A stretch of DNA of 64,000 bases from Gallaecimonas sp. GXIMD4217 (GCF_038087665.1 NZ_CP149925.1:2170870-2234869); one strand, 5' to 3'; positions 36,540 to 45,285 are shown, counted from the first letter of the stretch. Translations and numbers: made by a program. Notes: a model not told the origin generated them from the letters alone.

Positions 36540-36567
36540 TTATCTGCCTTGGCATTTTGGATATAAT
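36540..36567 (+). promoter_or_regulatory. gloB promoter
   Basis: Perfect -10 TATAAT (36562-36567) with a weak -35 TTATCT at 16-bp spacing, 30 bases before the gloB ATG. The region is shared with the divergent yafS. Confidence 0.55.
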
Positions 36568-36597
36568 GCCGCCAATCCCTTTGTACCAGGAGCACCT

Positions 36598-37374
36598 ATG
36601 ACAAAACAGTCCCCCAGGGTCTACGGCATCCCTGCCTTTAAGGATAACTATATCTGGGCAGTGGAAACCACGACCGACGGGGTGGCCGTGGTCGACCCCG
36701 GCGATGGCCAGGTGGTGCTGGACTGGCTGGCCGCCAGCGGCCGGCAGCTGACCGCCATACTGATCACCCATCACCACCGGGATCACACCGGTGGCCTGGC
36801 GCAACTGCTGGCCCGCTACCGGGTGCCTGTGTTCGGCCCGGGCAATGAACCCATAGACGGCATCACGGCTCCCGTTAAGGAAGGCGATCAGGTTCACATT
36901 GGCGGCCCATGGCATTTTGGGGTCATAGAGGTCCCCGGCCATACTAGGGGGCATATCGCCTTTTTCGGGCATGGCACCCTCTTTTGTGGTGATGCCCTTT
37001 TCTCCGGTGGCTGCGGCCGCCTCTTCGAAGGGGATGCCGCCACCCTGCACCATTCGCTGCAGAAGCTGGCGGCCCTGCCGGGACCAACCCGGGTCTATTG
37101 CGCCCATGAGTACACTCAGGCCAACCTGCGCTTCGCGCAGCAGATAGAGCCAAGCAATGAGGCACTGGCGCAATACGTGGAAGAGGTAGACGCCCTCAGG
37201 CAGGCCGATGCAGCCACACTGCCCTCCACCATTGCACGTGAACGGGACATAAATCCCTTTCTGCGTGTCACTGAACCTTCGGTGATCACCGCAGCCCAAG
37301 CCTATTCCGGCGAGGCCTGTGAGTCGCCGGAAGCCGTATTCGCGGCACTGCGCAGATACAAGGACGCCTTCTGA
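36598..37374 (+). CDS. gloB: Hydroxyacylglutathione hydrolase (glyoxalase II)
   Basis: 258 aa. MBL-fold dinuclear metal site: THHHRDHTGG, His in VPGHTRGHIAFF, Asp in FCGDALFSGGCGRLFEG, His in YCAHEYTQANLRFA. The glutathione-binding C-terminus ends ARERDINPFLRV. It releases D-lactate from S-lactoylglutathione, completing methylglyoxal detoxification. It is distinct from the persulfide dioxygenase at 14953, which lacks the C-terminal NPFLR domain. AGGAG lies 6 bases before the ATG; mltD follows 30 bases later. Confidence 0.96.
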   Translation: MTKQSPRVYGIPAFKDNYIWAVETTTDGVAVVDPGDGQVVLDWLAASGRQLTAILITHHHRDHTGGLAQLLARYRVPVFGPGNEPIDGITAPVKEGDQVHIGGPWHFGVIEVPGHTRGHIAFFGHGTLFCGDALFSGGCGRLFEGDAATLHHSLQKLAALPGPTRVYCAHEYTQANLRFAQQIEPSNEALAQYVEEVDALRQADAATLPSTIARERDINPFLRVTEPSVITAAQAYSGEACESPEAVFAALRRYKDAF

Positions 37375-37404
37375 GCGGGCCCAATTAAAGACATACAACA
37401 AGTT

Positions 37405-38955
37405 ATGAAAAAAACGACGCTAGGGCTGCTGCTGCCCCTCCTGCTGGCCGGTTGCCAATTGACCAGCAACGAAACCGAATCAAACGAACCGCTGCAGGTG
37501 GTGGCCGCCGCCCAGCCGGACCAGCCCGAGGTGCTGCCGGACGAGCCGGCCAGCTCCGAGGTGGATGTGCTCACCGAGGAAAAACCGGCCACGCCCCAGG
37601 ACGCCGAAAACGTCTGGCTGCGCATTCGCGACCAGTTCACCCTGGAATACGACGCCGACCAGAAACGCATCGCCGTGCAGAAGGCCTGGTTCGAAAAGCA
37701 CCCCAAATACATCGAGCGGGTATCCCAGCGCGCCGAGCCCTTCCTGCACCTGATCGTCTGCAAGCTGGAAGAGGCCGGCCTGCCCCTGGAGCTGGCGCTG
37801 TTGCCCATAGTAGAGAGCGCCTTCGATCCCTTCGCCTATTCCCATGGCCGCGCCTCCGGCATGTGGCAGTTCATCAGCGGCACCGGCAAGCGTTTTGGCA
37901 TGCCCCAGGACTGGTGGTATGACGGCCGGCGCGACGTGCTGGCCTCCACCGAAGGCGCCATCGCCTACCTCCAGTACCTCAACAAGATGTTCGACGGCGA
38001 CTGGCTGCACGCCCTGGCCGCCTACAACTCCGGCGAAGGCCGGGTGATGCGGGCCATCAAGTACAACAAGAAGAAGGGCAAGGACACCTCCTTCTGGTCC
38101 CTGAAGCTGCCCAAGGAAACCCGTGCCTATGTGCCGCGGCTGCTGGCCCTGGTGGAGCTGCTCAAGGACGACAGCAGGCTGGCGCTGTGGACCCCGGTGG
38201 CCAACAGCCCGCGCCTGGCGGCGGTGGAGGTCAAGCAGCAGCTGGATCTGAGCGTGGCCGCCGAGCTGGCCGGCCTGGAGCTGAAGAAGCTGCACGCCCT
38301 CAACCCCGGCTTCAACCGCTGGGCCACCTCCCCCGACCGCAGCCACCGCCTGCTGCTGCCGGTGGACAAGGCCGAGGCCTTCGAGACCAAGCTGGCCGCC
38401 CTGCCCAAGGAAAAGCGGCTGCGCTGGGCCCGCCACCAGGTCAAATCCGGTGACAGCCTGATCAAGATAGCCAAGCGCTACGACACCCAGGTGGCGGTGC
38501 TGCGCCAGGCCAACAACATCAACGGCAACCTGATCCGGGTCGGCCAGCAACTGATGGTGCCCCTGTCCAGCCAGGCCCTGGAAGGCGGCCTGCCCGGCAT
38601 GGCCCGCGCCAACCGCCGCCAGCCCATCAAGCACAGGGTGGTGGCCGGCGACACCCTCTGGGACATCGCCCGCAAGTACAAGGTCAGCGTCAAGCAGCTC
38701 ACCAAGTGGAACCGCCTGTCCGGCAAACCGCTGCAGCTCAACCAGAAGCTGGTGGTGTGGCTGGATGGCGACAGCGCCAAGGGCATCACCCGCAACGTCA
38801 ACTACAAGGTGCGCAAGGGCGACTCCCTGTCCCGCATCGCCAGCAAGTTCAACGTCAAGGTGGCGGATCTGGTCAAGTGGAACCAGCTGGATACCGGCAG
38901 CTACCTGCAGCCGGGCCAGGTGCTGAAACTGCTGGTGGACGTCACCAAGGGCTGA
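37405..38955 (+). CDS. mltD: Membrane-bound lytic transglycosylase D
   Basis: 516 aa lipoprotein: lipobox LLAGC with Cys17, +2 Gln, so outer-membrane sorting is expected. SLT domain about 105-260 with catalytic Glu137 in LLPIVESAFDPFAYS, then GMWQFISGTGKRFGM and ALAAYNSGEGRV. Three C-terminal LysM repeats (about 346-390, 408-452, 466-512) bind glycan strands. It cleaves peptidoglycan to 1,6-anhydro-muropeptides. E. coli MltD has two LysM domains, so three is a slight extension. The gene lies next to gloB as in E. coli and ends at a strong terminator. Confidence 0.95.
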   Translation: MKKTTLGLLLPLLLAGCQLTSNETESNEPLQVVAAAQPDQPEVLPDEPASSEVDVLTEEKPATPQDAENVWLRIRDQFTLEYDADQKRIAVQKAWFEKHPKYIERVSQRAEPFLHLIVCKLEEAGLPLELALLPIVESAFDPFAYSHGRASGMWQFISGTGKRFGMPQDWWYDGRRDVLASTEGAIAYLQYLNKMFDGDWLHALAAYNSGEGRVMRAIKYNKKKGKDTSFWSLKLPKETRAYVPRLLALVELLKDDSRLALWTPVANSPRLAAVEVKQQLDLSVAAELAGLELKKLHALNPGFNRWATSPDRSHRLLLPVDKAEAFETKLAALPKEKRLRWARHQVKSGDSLIKIAKRYDTQVAVLRQANNINGNLIRVGQQLMVPLSSQALEGGLPGMARANRRQPIKHRVVAGDTLWDIARKYKVSVKQLTKWNRLSGKPLQLNQKLVVWLDGDSAKGITRNVNYKVRKGDSLSRIASKFNVKVADLVKWNQLDTGSYLQPGQVLKLLVDVTKG

Positions 38956-38972
38956 GGGTTACCCCAGCGAAC

Positions 38973-38999
38973 AAGGCGGCTATAATGGCCGCCTTTTTG
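38973..38999 (+). terminator. mltD terminator
   Basis: Stem aaggcggc/gccgcctt with a 7-base loop TATAATG, then five T. The loop happens to read TATAAT. Confidence 0.85.
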
Positions 39000-39016
39000 T
39001 TATCTCGAATGAGTCC

Positions 39017-39508
39017 ATGGAAAGGTTAATCGAACGCTTCATCCTGCAATCGCGTTGGCTGCTGGTGCCCTTCTACCTGGGCCTGGTGTTCACCATGCTG
39101 CTGCTGGTGGTCAAGTTCGGCCAGCACCTGCTGTACCTGCTGCCGCAGATCTTCACCATCTCCTACACCAAGCTGCTGGTCGGGGTGCTGACCCTGGTGG
39201 ATCTGCTGCTGGTGGCCAACCTGCTGATGATCGTGATCATCTCCGGCTACGAAAGTTTCGTGTCCAAGCTGGACACCGAGGATCCGGAGGAAAAGCCCAG
39301 CTGGATGGGCCAGGTGGGCTTTTCCGGCCTCAAGCTCAAGGTGATCAGCTCCATCGTCACCATCTCCGGCATCGAACTGCTCAAGGTGTTCATCAGCGCC
39401 CACCAGCTGTCCAACCAGGAGCTGGGCTGGAAGCTGGGCATCCACCTCACCTTCGTGGTGTCGGCGCTGATCTACGCCCTCACCGACCGCTACGCCAAGA
39501 AGGTCTGA
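39017..39508 (+). CDS. yqhA: UPF0114/TIGR00645 membrane protein (YqhA-like)
   Basis: 163 aa (E. coli YqhA 164). Four membrane helices: VPFYLGLVFTMLLLVVKF, LVGVLTLVDLLLVANLLMIV, VISSIVTISGIELLKVFI, HLTFVVSALIYALTDR. The ISGYESFVSKLD block between TM2 and TM3 is the family hallmark. Role unknown, possibly redox or ion related in distant homologues. It lies between the mltD terminator and the ABC operon promoter. Confidence 0.9.
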   Translation: MERLIERFILQSRWLLVPFYLGLVFTMLLLVVKFGQHLLYLLPQIFTISYTKLLVGVLTLVDLLLVANLLMIVIISGYESFVSKLDTEDPEEKPSWMGQVGFSGLKLKVISSIVTISGIELLKVFISAHQLSNQELGWKLGIHLTFVVSALIYALTDRYAKKV

Positions 39509-39538
39509 GGCGGCCCCTGCCAATCTGAACACAATCCT

Positions 39539-39566
39539 TTGAATCATATAGATAAAACCGTATAGT
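39539..39566 (+). promoter_or_regulatory. Promoter of the three-adaptor ABC operon
   Basis: TTGAAT (39539-39544), 16-bp spacer, TATAGT (39561-39566), in an AT-rich stretch 30 bases before the first ATG. Confidence 0.55.
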
Positions 39567-39596
39567 TAACGAGGTTGTAACAAGGCGGTTTTTATC

Positions 39597-40274
39597 ATGA
39601 TCAGAGTCAAGGGATTGACCAGGACCTTCGGCCGGGGCGAGACGGAGGTCCAGGCCCTGAAGGGCCTGGATCTGCACATCAAGGCCAACGAATTCGTCGC
39701 CATCATGGGGCCGTCCGGCTCCGGCAAATCCACCCTGATGAACATTCTGGGCTGCCTGGACAGGCCAAGCGGCGGCAGCTACCGCCTGGCCGGCCAGGAG
39801 GTGGCCCGCCTGGACGACGACGCCCTGTCCCGGGTGCGCAACCAGGACATCGGCTTCATCTTCCAGACCTTCCACCTGCTGCCCAGGCTGAGCGCGGTTC
39901 GCAACGTCATGTTGCCGCTGCGCTTTTGCGACCTGAGCGATGCCGAAGCCGAAGCCAGGTCCATCGCCATGCTGGAAAAGGTCGGCCTGGGCCACCGGTT
40001 GCACCACAAGCCCTTCGAGATGTCCGGCGGACAGCGGCAGCGGGTGGCCATCGCCCGGGCCCTGGTCAACGAGCCCAGGATCATCTTCGCCGACGAGCCG
40101 ACCGGCAATTTGGACTCCAGGACCTCGCTGGAGATCATGGCCCTGCTCAAGTCCCTGCACGACCAGGGCCAGACCATAGTGCTGGTCACCCACGAGGATG
40201 AGATCGCCGCCTATGCCCAGCGGGTGCTGGTGATGCGCGACGGCGAGCTTCAGGAGGTGCGCCATGCGGCTTAA
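39597..40274 (+). CDS. ABC transporter ATPase, MacB/LolD type
   Basis: 225 aa. Walker A GPSGSGKST (about 38-46), Q-loop FIFQTFHLLPRLSAVRN, ABC signature MSGGQRQRVAIARALV, Walker B IIFADEPTGNLDS, H-loop VTHED. The 'DEPTGNLD' and QTFHLLP segments place it in the MacB/LolD group that powers mechanotransmission permeases rather than pumping through the membrane. It is the first gene of a five-gene operon; the next start lies 11 bases inside its end. Confidence 0.95.
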   Translation: MIRVKGLTRTFGRGETEVQALKGLDLHIKANEFVAIMGPSGSGKSTLMNILGCLDRPSGGSYRLAGQEVARLDDDALSRVRNQDIGFIFQTFHLLPRLSAVRNVMLPLRFCDLSDAEAEARSIAMLEKVGLGHRLHHKPFEMSGGQRQRVAIARALVNEPRIIFADEPTGNLDSRTSLEIMALLKSLHDQGQTIVLVTHEDEIAAYAQRVLVMRDGELQEVRHAA

Positions 40275-41199
40275 GTCCCTTTGGCTGCTGCTCCTGCCCT
40301 GCCTGGCCCAGGCCCAGAACCTGCTGCTGACCGGCCAGATAGACGCCCGCGAGGCCCAGAGCTTCGCCGTGCCCAGGACAGACAACTGGAACCAGCAGAT
40401 CCAGTGGATGCTGGACGAGGGGGAAATCGCCCAGCGGGGCGATCTGGTGGTGGTCTTCGACGGCAGCAGCATCAACAACCAGATCGAACAGGTGGAAAGC
40501 CAGCTGCGCACGGCCGAGGACCAACTCAAGGAGAGCCAGTCCCGGCTGGACTTGGAAGTACTGGAAGCCGAATACCTGGTCAGGCGCAACGACAACCTGC
40601 TCAAGAAGGCCGCCATAGACGCCGGCATCCCCCTCCAGCACCTGAGCCAATACGACCACGACAGGTACGGCCTGACGCTGGTCAAGGCCAGGCGGGAGCT
40701 CAAGCTGGCCAGGGAAGCCCTGGCCACCAAGCGCTTCAACCGCGACGCCGAGCTGGCCAGGCTGGCCCTGGCCATCAACAAGCTCAAGGCCAAGCTCGAA
40801 CTCAACCGCCGCCAGGCCGAGCAGCTGTCCATGAAGGCCGAGGTGACGGGGCCGGTGATCCACGGCACCCATTGGGACGGCACCAAGTACCACGTGGGCA
40901 GCGCCGTCCAGGCCACCTGGGAGGTGGCCAAGATCGCCTCCAGCCAGGGGCTCAGGGTCGAGGCCTGGGTCAACGAAGTGGATCTGCACCGCCTGAGCCA
41001 GGGCGCCGGCGTCCGCCTGCTCCTGGATGCCCATCCCCAGACGCCCATTCAAGGCACCATCACCGAGCTGGGCCGCCAGGCCGAAAAACGGGACGACTGG
41101 GGCCAGGCCCGCTACTTCCAGGTGCTGATCGACATGCAGTCTCCTCCCCTTGAATTGCTGGTGCCCGGCATGAGCGTACTGGTGGAGGTGTCGTCATGA
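40264..41199 (+). CDS. Periplasmic adaptor 1 of the MacB-like system
   Basis: 311 aa. Cleavable signal peptide MRLKSLWLLLLPCLAQA|QN, no lipobox, unlike the two following adaptors. A barrel-sandwich half (LLTGQIDAREAQSFAVPRT ... QRGDLVVVFDG) leads into a long helical hairpin about 70-195 (INNQIEQVESQLRTAEDQLK ... KLKAKLELNRRQAEQLSMKA). The second sandwich half and a beta-barrel (VEAWVNEVDLHRLSQGAGVRL) follow. It shares the HlyD fold but little sequence with adaptors 2 and 3. The next start overlaps its stop as ATGA. Confidence 0.85.
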   Translation: MRLKSLWLLLLPCLAQAQNLLLTGQIDAREAQSFAVPRTDNWNQQIQWMLDEGEIAQRGDLVVVFDGSSINNQIEQVESQLRTAEDQLKESQSRLDLEVLEAEYLVRRNDNLLKKAAIDAGIPLQHLSQYDHDRYGLTLVKARRELKLAREALATKRFNRDAELARLALAINKLKAKLELNRRQAEQLSMKAEVTGPVIHGTHWDGTKYHVGSAVQATWEVAKIASSQGLRVEAWVNEVDLHRLSQGAGVRLLLDAHPQTPIQGTITELGRQAEKRDDWGQARYFQVLIDMQSPPLELLVPGMSVLVEVSS

Positions 41200-42353
41200 A
41201 GTACTGGCTGACCACCCTGGTGTTGCTGCTGGCTGGCTGTGGCGAGCCGGGGCAATGGCAGAAGGTGGAAAAGCGTTCCGCTCAGCAGTGGATCAGCGCC
41301 AACGGCGAGCTGGCTTCCAGCGACACCGCCTACATAGGGCCGCCGTCCATCGACAACATGTGGAACTACCAGATCACCTACCTGGCCCCAGAGGGGCAGC
41401 GGGTCAAGGCCGGCATGCCGCTGGTGACCTTCGACGGCAAGGAGTTGCAGAAGAAGCTGGAGCTCAAGCGCAGCGAGCTGGCAACGGCCCGCAAGAAACT
41501 GGACAACACCCGGATGCAGGACGAGCACCAGCTGGAAGAGCTGAAGCTCAGGCAGGCGGAGCTGGCCATGGAGCTGGACAAGGCCGGGCGCAAGGTGGCC
41601 ACCCTGGACGAGACGGTGGCCCTGAACGAGCAGCAGCAGTTGAAGCTGGATCTGCGCATCGCCGAGGACGAACACTTTCTTGGCCAGCGCAAGGTCGACC
41701 AGCACCGGGCCGCCGCCCGGACCCGGGCCGATCTGGCCCAGCGCGAAGTCAACCGCCTGGCCCTGGAAGTGGCCCAGCTCGAACACGACCTGGGCAGGCT
41801 GACCATCCCCGCCCCCAAGGACGGCATGGTGGTTTACCACCAGGACAGGGGCGGGGACAAGGTGGCGGCCGGTGACAGCGTCTGGATGGGACAGCAGCTG
41901 ATGCTGATCCCCTCCCTGGACAAGATGGTGGTCAAGGCGGAGATAGCCGAGCGTGACGCCGGCAAGATCCGCGTCGGCCAGGCGGTGCGCATCCGCCTCG
42001 ACGCCAACCCCGAAGTGGTCTATCAGGGGCAGATCCAGTCCCTGGGCAAGCTGTTCCGGCAGAAATCGCGGCACCAGCCGGCCATGGTCTTCGACGCCCT
42101 GGTCACCCTTGCCCAGCCCGATCCCGAGCTGATGCGCCCGGGCATGGCCGCCCGCCTGGAGATCCTCACCCGGGATCTGGGCGAGGTGCTGCTGGTGCCG
42201 GCCCGGGCCGTACAGCAGCACGGCGACGGCCACCGGCTGCAGCTAAGGACGGCACTGGGCCAACGCGACCAGCAGGTCACCCTGGGGCCCAGGCTGGGCG
42301 ACCAGGTGGTGATCAGCCAGGGCCTGGAAGCGGGCCAGGAGATCAGGTTATGA
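41196..42353 (+). CDS. Periplasmic adaptor 2 (lipoprotein) of the MacB-like system
   Basis: 385 aa. Lipobox LLLAGC with Cys15 and Gly at +2. In E. coli the absence of Asp at +2 sends a lipoprotein to the outer membrane, whereas classical adaptors stay on the inner membrane. Lipoyl halves around residues 55-75 (QITYLAPEGQRVKAGMPLVT) and 205-225 (LTIPAPKDGMVVYHQDRGGD) flank a long coiled-coil hairpin (about 78-200, KELQKKLELKRSELATARKK start). Barrel and membrane-proximal domains follow. Overlaps both neighbours by ATGA. Confidence 0.87.
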   Translation: MKYWLTTLVLLLAGCGEPGQWQKVEKRSAQQWISANGELASSDTAYIGPPSIDNMWNYQITYLAPEGQRVKAGMPLVTFDGKELQKKLELKRSELATARKKLDNTRMQDEHQLEELKLRQAELAMELDKAGRKVATLDETVALNEQQQLKLDLRIAEDEHFLGQRKVDQHRAAARTRADLAQREVNRLALEVAQLEHDLGRLTIPAPKDGMVVYHQDRGGDKVAAGDSVWMGQQLMLIPSLDKMVVKAEIAERDAGKIRVGQAVRIRLDANPEVVYQGQIQSLGKLFRQKSRHQPAMVFDALVTLAQPDPELMRPGMAARLEILTRDLGEVLLVPARAVQQHGDGHRLQLRTALGQRDQQVTLGPRLGDQVVISQGLEAGQEIRL

Positions 42354-43543
42354 GAAAGTGGCTATTGAGTCTGGCCCTGCTGCTGGGCGCCTGCGCCGAG
42401 CCGGCCAGGGAGGTATTGACGGTACGGGCCCAGCAGGGCCCCTGGCAGATCCAGGCCCCGGCCAGGGGTGAGCTGACGGCGGCCAAGGCCGTGCCCATCT
42501 CGGCGCCGGCCGGGGTCAACGGCCCCCAGCGGGTGGTATGGCTGGCGCAGGAGAACAGCCTGGTCAAGAAAGGGGAGCTGATCGCCCGCTTCGACGGCGA
42601 CAGCTTCCGCAATGCCCAGCGCGAAGCCGAACTCAGCGTGGCCATGGTGGATTACCAGATCCAGCAGAAGGACCGCGATCTGGGCCAGGAGCGCCAGCAG
42701 ATCCTCAAGGAAACCGAGCTGGTGGCCAGCGAACTGGCCCTGGCCGACCGATACGGCGTCGAGGATCTGCGCGTCTACAGCCGCAACGAGATCATCGACA
42801 ACCTCAGCAACAAGGGCTTCCTCCAGGCCAAGACCGGCTACCACCAATGGCAGCTGGACAGCCATGAGCACAAGGCCGGCAGCGAGCTTGATCTGCTCAG
42901 GCTGCAAAGGGCCAGGGAGGAGACCCTGCTGGAGCAGAATCGCCAGTCCCTCAAGCGCCTGGAGGTCCGAGCCCCCCAGGACGGCCTGCTGGTCTACAAG
43001 CGCAACTGGCGCGGCGAGCAGGCCCGTGTCGGCGAGATGATGTGGCCGGGGCGCAAGTTCGCCGAGCTGCCCGACACCAGCCAGATGGAGGCCAGGCTCC
43101 ATGTGCTGGAGTCCGAAGGCGCCGGCCTGCAGGTGGGCCAGGCCGTCGAGCTGGCCCTGGACGCCTTCCCGGACCAGCCCTTCAGCGGCCGCGTCAAGAG
43201 CCTGGATGGCTTCGCCAAGAGCATCCGCCGCGGCGATCCGGTCAAGTACTTCGAAGTGATGGTGACCCTGGACAGGATCGATCCCGAGCTGATGAAGCCG
43301 GGCCGCCAGCTCCAGGCCAGGATCACCCTGGCCGAGCTGGACGGGGTGCTGACCCTGCCAAGCCAGGCCGTCTTCCAGGAGGATGGCCGCTACTTTGCCT
43401 ATGTGCAGGACGGCGATGACTTCGTTCGCACCGAACTCAGCCCGGGTCAGCGCTCACTGACCCGGGTGCAGATCCTGTCGGGCCTGGACGCCGACACCAG
43501 GGTCGCCCTGCTGGAGCCGCCCAAGGAGAGGATAAGGCCATGA
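42350..43543 (+). CDS. Periplasmic adaptor 3 (lipoprotein) of the MacB-like system
   Basis: 397 aa. Lipobox ALLLGAC with Cys15 and Ala at +2. Sandwich halves PISAPAGVNGPQRVVWLAQE and RAPQDGLLVYKRNWRGEQAR enclose an interrupted helical hairpin (about 90-205) containing a non-helical insert around LADRYGVEDLRVYSRNEIID. A C-terminal barrel plus membrane-proximal domain ends ILSGLDADTRVALLEP. The insert distinguishes it from adaptor 2. ATGA overlaps with adaptor 2 and with the permease gene imply matched translation of all subunits. Confidence 0.87.
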   Translation: MRKWLLSLALLLGACAEPAREVLTVRAQQGPWQIQAPARGELTAAKAVPISAPAGVNGPQRVVWLAQENSLVKKGELIARFDGDSFRNAQREAELSVAMVDYQIQQKDRDLGQERQQILKETELVASELALADRYGVEDLRVYSRNEIIDNLSNKGFLQAKTGYHQWQLDSHEHKAGSELDLLRLQRAREETLLEQNRQSLKRLEVRAPQDGLLVYKRNWRGEQARVGEMMWPGRKFAELPDTSQMEARLHVLESEGAGLQVGQAVELALDAFPDQPFSGRVKSLDGFAKSIRRGDPVKYFEVMVTLDRIDPELMKPGRQLQARITLAELDGVLTLPSQAVFQEDGRYFAYVQDGDDFVRTELSPGQRSLTRVQILSGLDADTRVALLEPPKERIRP

Positions 43544-44775
43544 AGTTGAAGGAAATGCTCTGGCAATCCCTGGATGAGCTGCTGCATCACAAACTGCGCA
43601 CCCTGCTGACCCTGCTGGGGATGATCTTCGGGGTCGGCGCCGTCATCGCCATGCTCAACATAGGTGAAGGGGCCCAGCGCGAGGCCCTCAAGCTGATCGA
43701 CTCCATGGGCCTGCGCAACCTTATCGTCCAGGGCCAGGAATACGACAACGAGCGCCTCAAGGAGATCCGTGAGGAGTCCACTGGCCTCAGCCTGCGGGAT
43801 CTGGAGGCCAGCCTGGACACCCTGCCCTTCGTCCAGGCCCACAGCGCCGAGAAGAACGTCAAGACCCATGATCTGTTCAGCCACCAGGGCAGCTCGGACG
43901 CCCAGGTGCTGGGGGTGACCGCCAGCCACTTTGAGCTGGCCAGCCTCAAGGCCGCACGAGGAAGGCTGTTCGACGACCAGGACGACCGCCACTATGCCCA
44001 GGTGGCGGTGATAGGCCAGGAGGTGGCCCAGGCGCTGTTCCCGGGCGGCGGGGCCCTGGGCGGACGCCTCAAGGTCAACCACCTCTGGCTGGAAGTGGTG
44101 GCGGTGCTGGCCAGCCCCAGGCTCAGCAAGGAGGAGTTCCAGGGCGTCAAGCTGGGTGGCGAGCGCAACCGCATCTATATCCCCCTGCAGACGGCCCTGA
44201 AGAAGCTCAAGCACCAGCCCCTGGCCAGCGAGCTGGATGCCTTCCGCCTGCAGCTGGCCACCGGAGTCGATCCCCTGGCCGCCAGCCAGGCGCTCAAGCA
44301 CCTGCTGGACAGGCGCCACGGCGGCGTCGACGACTACCGGATCCTGGTGCCGGCCCAGCTGCTGGCGCAACAGGCCCAGACCCAGCAGATCTTCAATATC
44401 GTCATGTCCTGCGTGGCCGGGATCTCCCTGCTGGTGGGCGGCATCGGCATCATGAACATCATGCTGGCCACGGTGCTGGAGCGAACCAAGGAGATCGGCC
44501 TGCTCAGGGCCGTGGGCGCCAGGCGCCAGGATGTGGTAGCACAGTTCATGGCCGAAAGCTTCGTCATCGCCTGCCTGGGTGGAGTGCTGGGGATCCTGTT
44601 CGGCCTGGGGCTGTCGGAGCTTATCGCCCTCTATTCGGACTGGACCGTGGCCTGGTCGTTCTGGGCCATTGCCCTGTCGGTGACTATCTGCGCGCTGATC
44701 GGCCTGCTGTTCGGTGTCTACCCGGCCATCAAGGCCTCCCGGCTCGACCCCATACAGGCCCTGCAGAGCGACTAA
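43540..44775 (+). CDS. MacB-type ABC permease
   Basis: 411 aa, four membrane helices: about 20-45 (LRTLLTLLGMIFGVGAVIAM), then a large periplasmic MacB_PCD domain (about 48-280), and TM2-4 (VAGISLLVGGIGIMNIMLAT, FVIACLGGVLGILFGLGLSE, FWAIALSVTICALIGLLFGV). ERTKEIGLLRAVGARRQDV is the coupling region, PAIKASRLDPIQALQ the canonical C-terminus. No fused ATPase, so it works with the separate ATPase at 39597. A periplasm-to-outside exporter by analogy with MacB; cargo unknown. Terminated 3 bases after the stop. Confidence 0.93.
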   Translation: MKLKEMLWQSLDELLHHKLRTLLTLLGMIFGVGAVIAMLNIGEGAQREALKLIDSMGLRNLIVQGQEYDNERLKEIREESTGLSLRDLEASLDTLPFVQAHSAEKNVKTHDLFSHQGSSDAQVLGVTASHFELASLKAARGRLFDDQDDRHYAQVAVIGQEVAQALFPGGGALGGRLKVNHLWLEVVAVLASPRLSKEEFQGVKLGGERNRIYIPLQTALKKLKHQPLASELDAFRLQLATGVDPLAASQALKHLLDRRHGGVDDYRILVPAQLLAQQAQTQQIFNIVMSCVAGISLLVGGIGIMNIMLATVLERTKEIGLLRAVGARRQDVVAQFMAESFVIACLGGVLGILFGLGLSELIALYSDWTVAWSFWAIALSVTICALIGLLFGVYPAIKASRLDPIQALQSD

Positions 44776-44777
44776 AC

Positions 44778-44808
44778 AAAAACGCCTCCACTTGGAGGCG
44801 TTTTTTTC
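44778..44808 (+). terminator. Terminator of the three-adaptor ABC operon
   Basis: Stem acgcctcc/ggaggcgt with ACTT loop, flanked by A and seven T. Confidence 0.92.
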
Positions 44809-44833
44809 GGGCCCTGTTAGGCGGCAAGCCAGC

Positions 44834-44860
44834 AAAAAAGGGGCACCAGGCCCCTTTTTT
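44834..44860 (-). terminator. Terminator of the 134-aa lipoprotein gene
   Basis: Symmetrical A6-GGGG/CCCC-T6 hairpin with a 7-base loop, 21 bases past the lipoprotein stop; works in both directions. Confidence 0.85.
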
Positions 44861-44880
44861 CGGACGACACGGCGCAGATA

Positions 44881-45285
44881 TTAGAAATACAGGTTTTCCA
44901 CGGCCTTGCCGTCGACCAGGATCTCGCACTTGTCACCCGAGCTGCTCTTGGCGGACTGGATGATGTTGGCGATGACCCCGAACTTGCCGCCCTTGCTGCC
45001 CAGCACGGAGCCGAAGTAGCAGTTGCCGGCAATGGCCAGGCCGTCATAGTCGGCCTTCAGGTTTTGGGTCGGGGTGTAGGGAGGGAAGCGGCCCTTCATG
45101 ACCGGATCGCCGTTCACGGTCAGCTCCAGCTGGTTTTCCTTCTTGAAGTAGCGGCCACCGAAGGTCAGGCTCTTGCCAGAGATCTCAACGGTCTTTTCCT
45201 GGGCCACGACGGGCTTGGGGGTGGAGGCACAACCGCCCATGAGGGCCACGCTGCCGGCGATTGCAAACAAAGCGAGTTTACGCAT
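44881..45285 (-). CDS. Small lipoprotein, unknown function
   Basis: 134 aa. Lipobox ALMGGC with Cys19 and Ala at +2 (outer-membrane type). The mature part is beta-rich: VEISGKSLTFGGRYFKKENQLELTV pattern, then FGSVLGSKGGKFGVIANIIQ, with Cys pair (GNCYFG ... DKCEILV) that could form a disulfide in the periplasm. No family recognised. Its leader contains a perfect 8-bp hairpin at 45310-45334. Confidence 0.7.
   Translation of the reverse strand: MRKLALFAIAGSVALMGGCASTPKPVVAQEKTVEISGKSLTFGGRYFKKENQLELTVNGDPVMKGRFPPYTPTQNLKADYDGLAIAGNCYFGSVLGSKGGKFGVIANIIQSAKSSSGDKCEILVDGKAVENLYF

Noticed and set aside
38981-38986. TATAAT as the -10 of a promoter for the YqhA-like gene
   Set aside because: It is the loop of the mltD terminator and lacks a -35 at the right distance; a promoter there cannot be excluded but is not supported.
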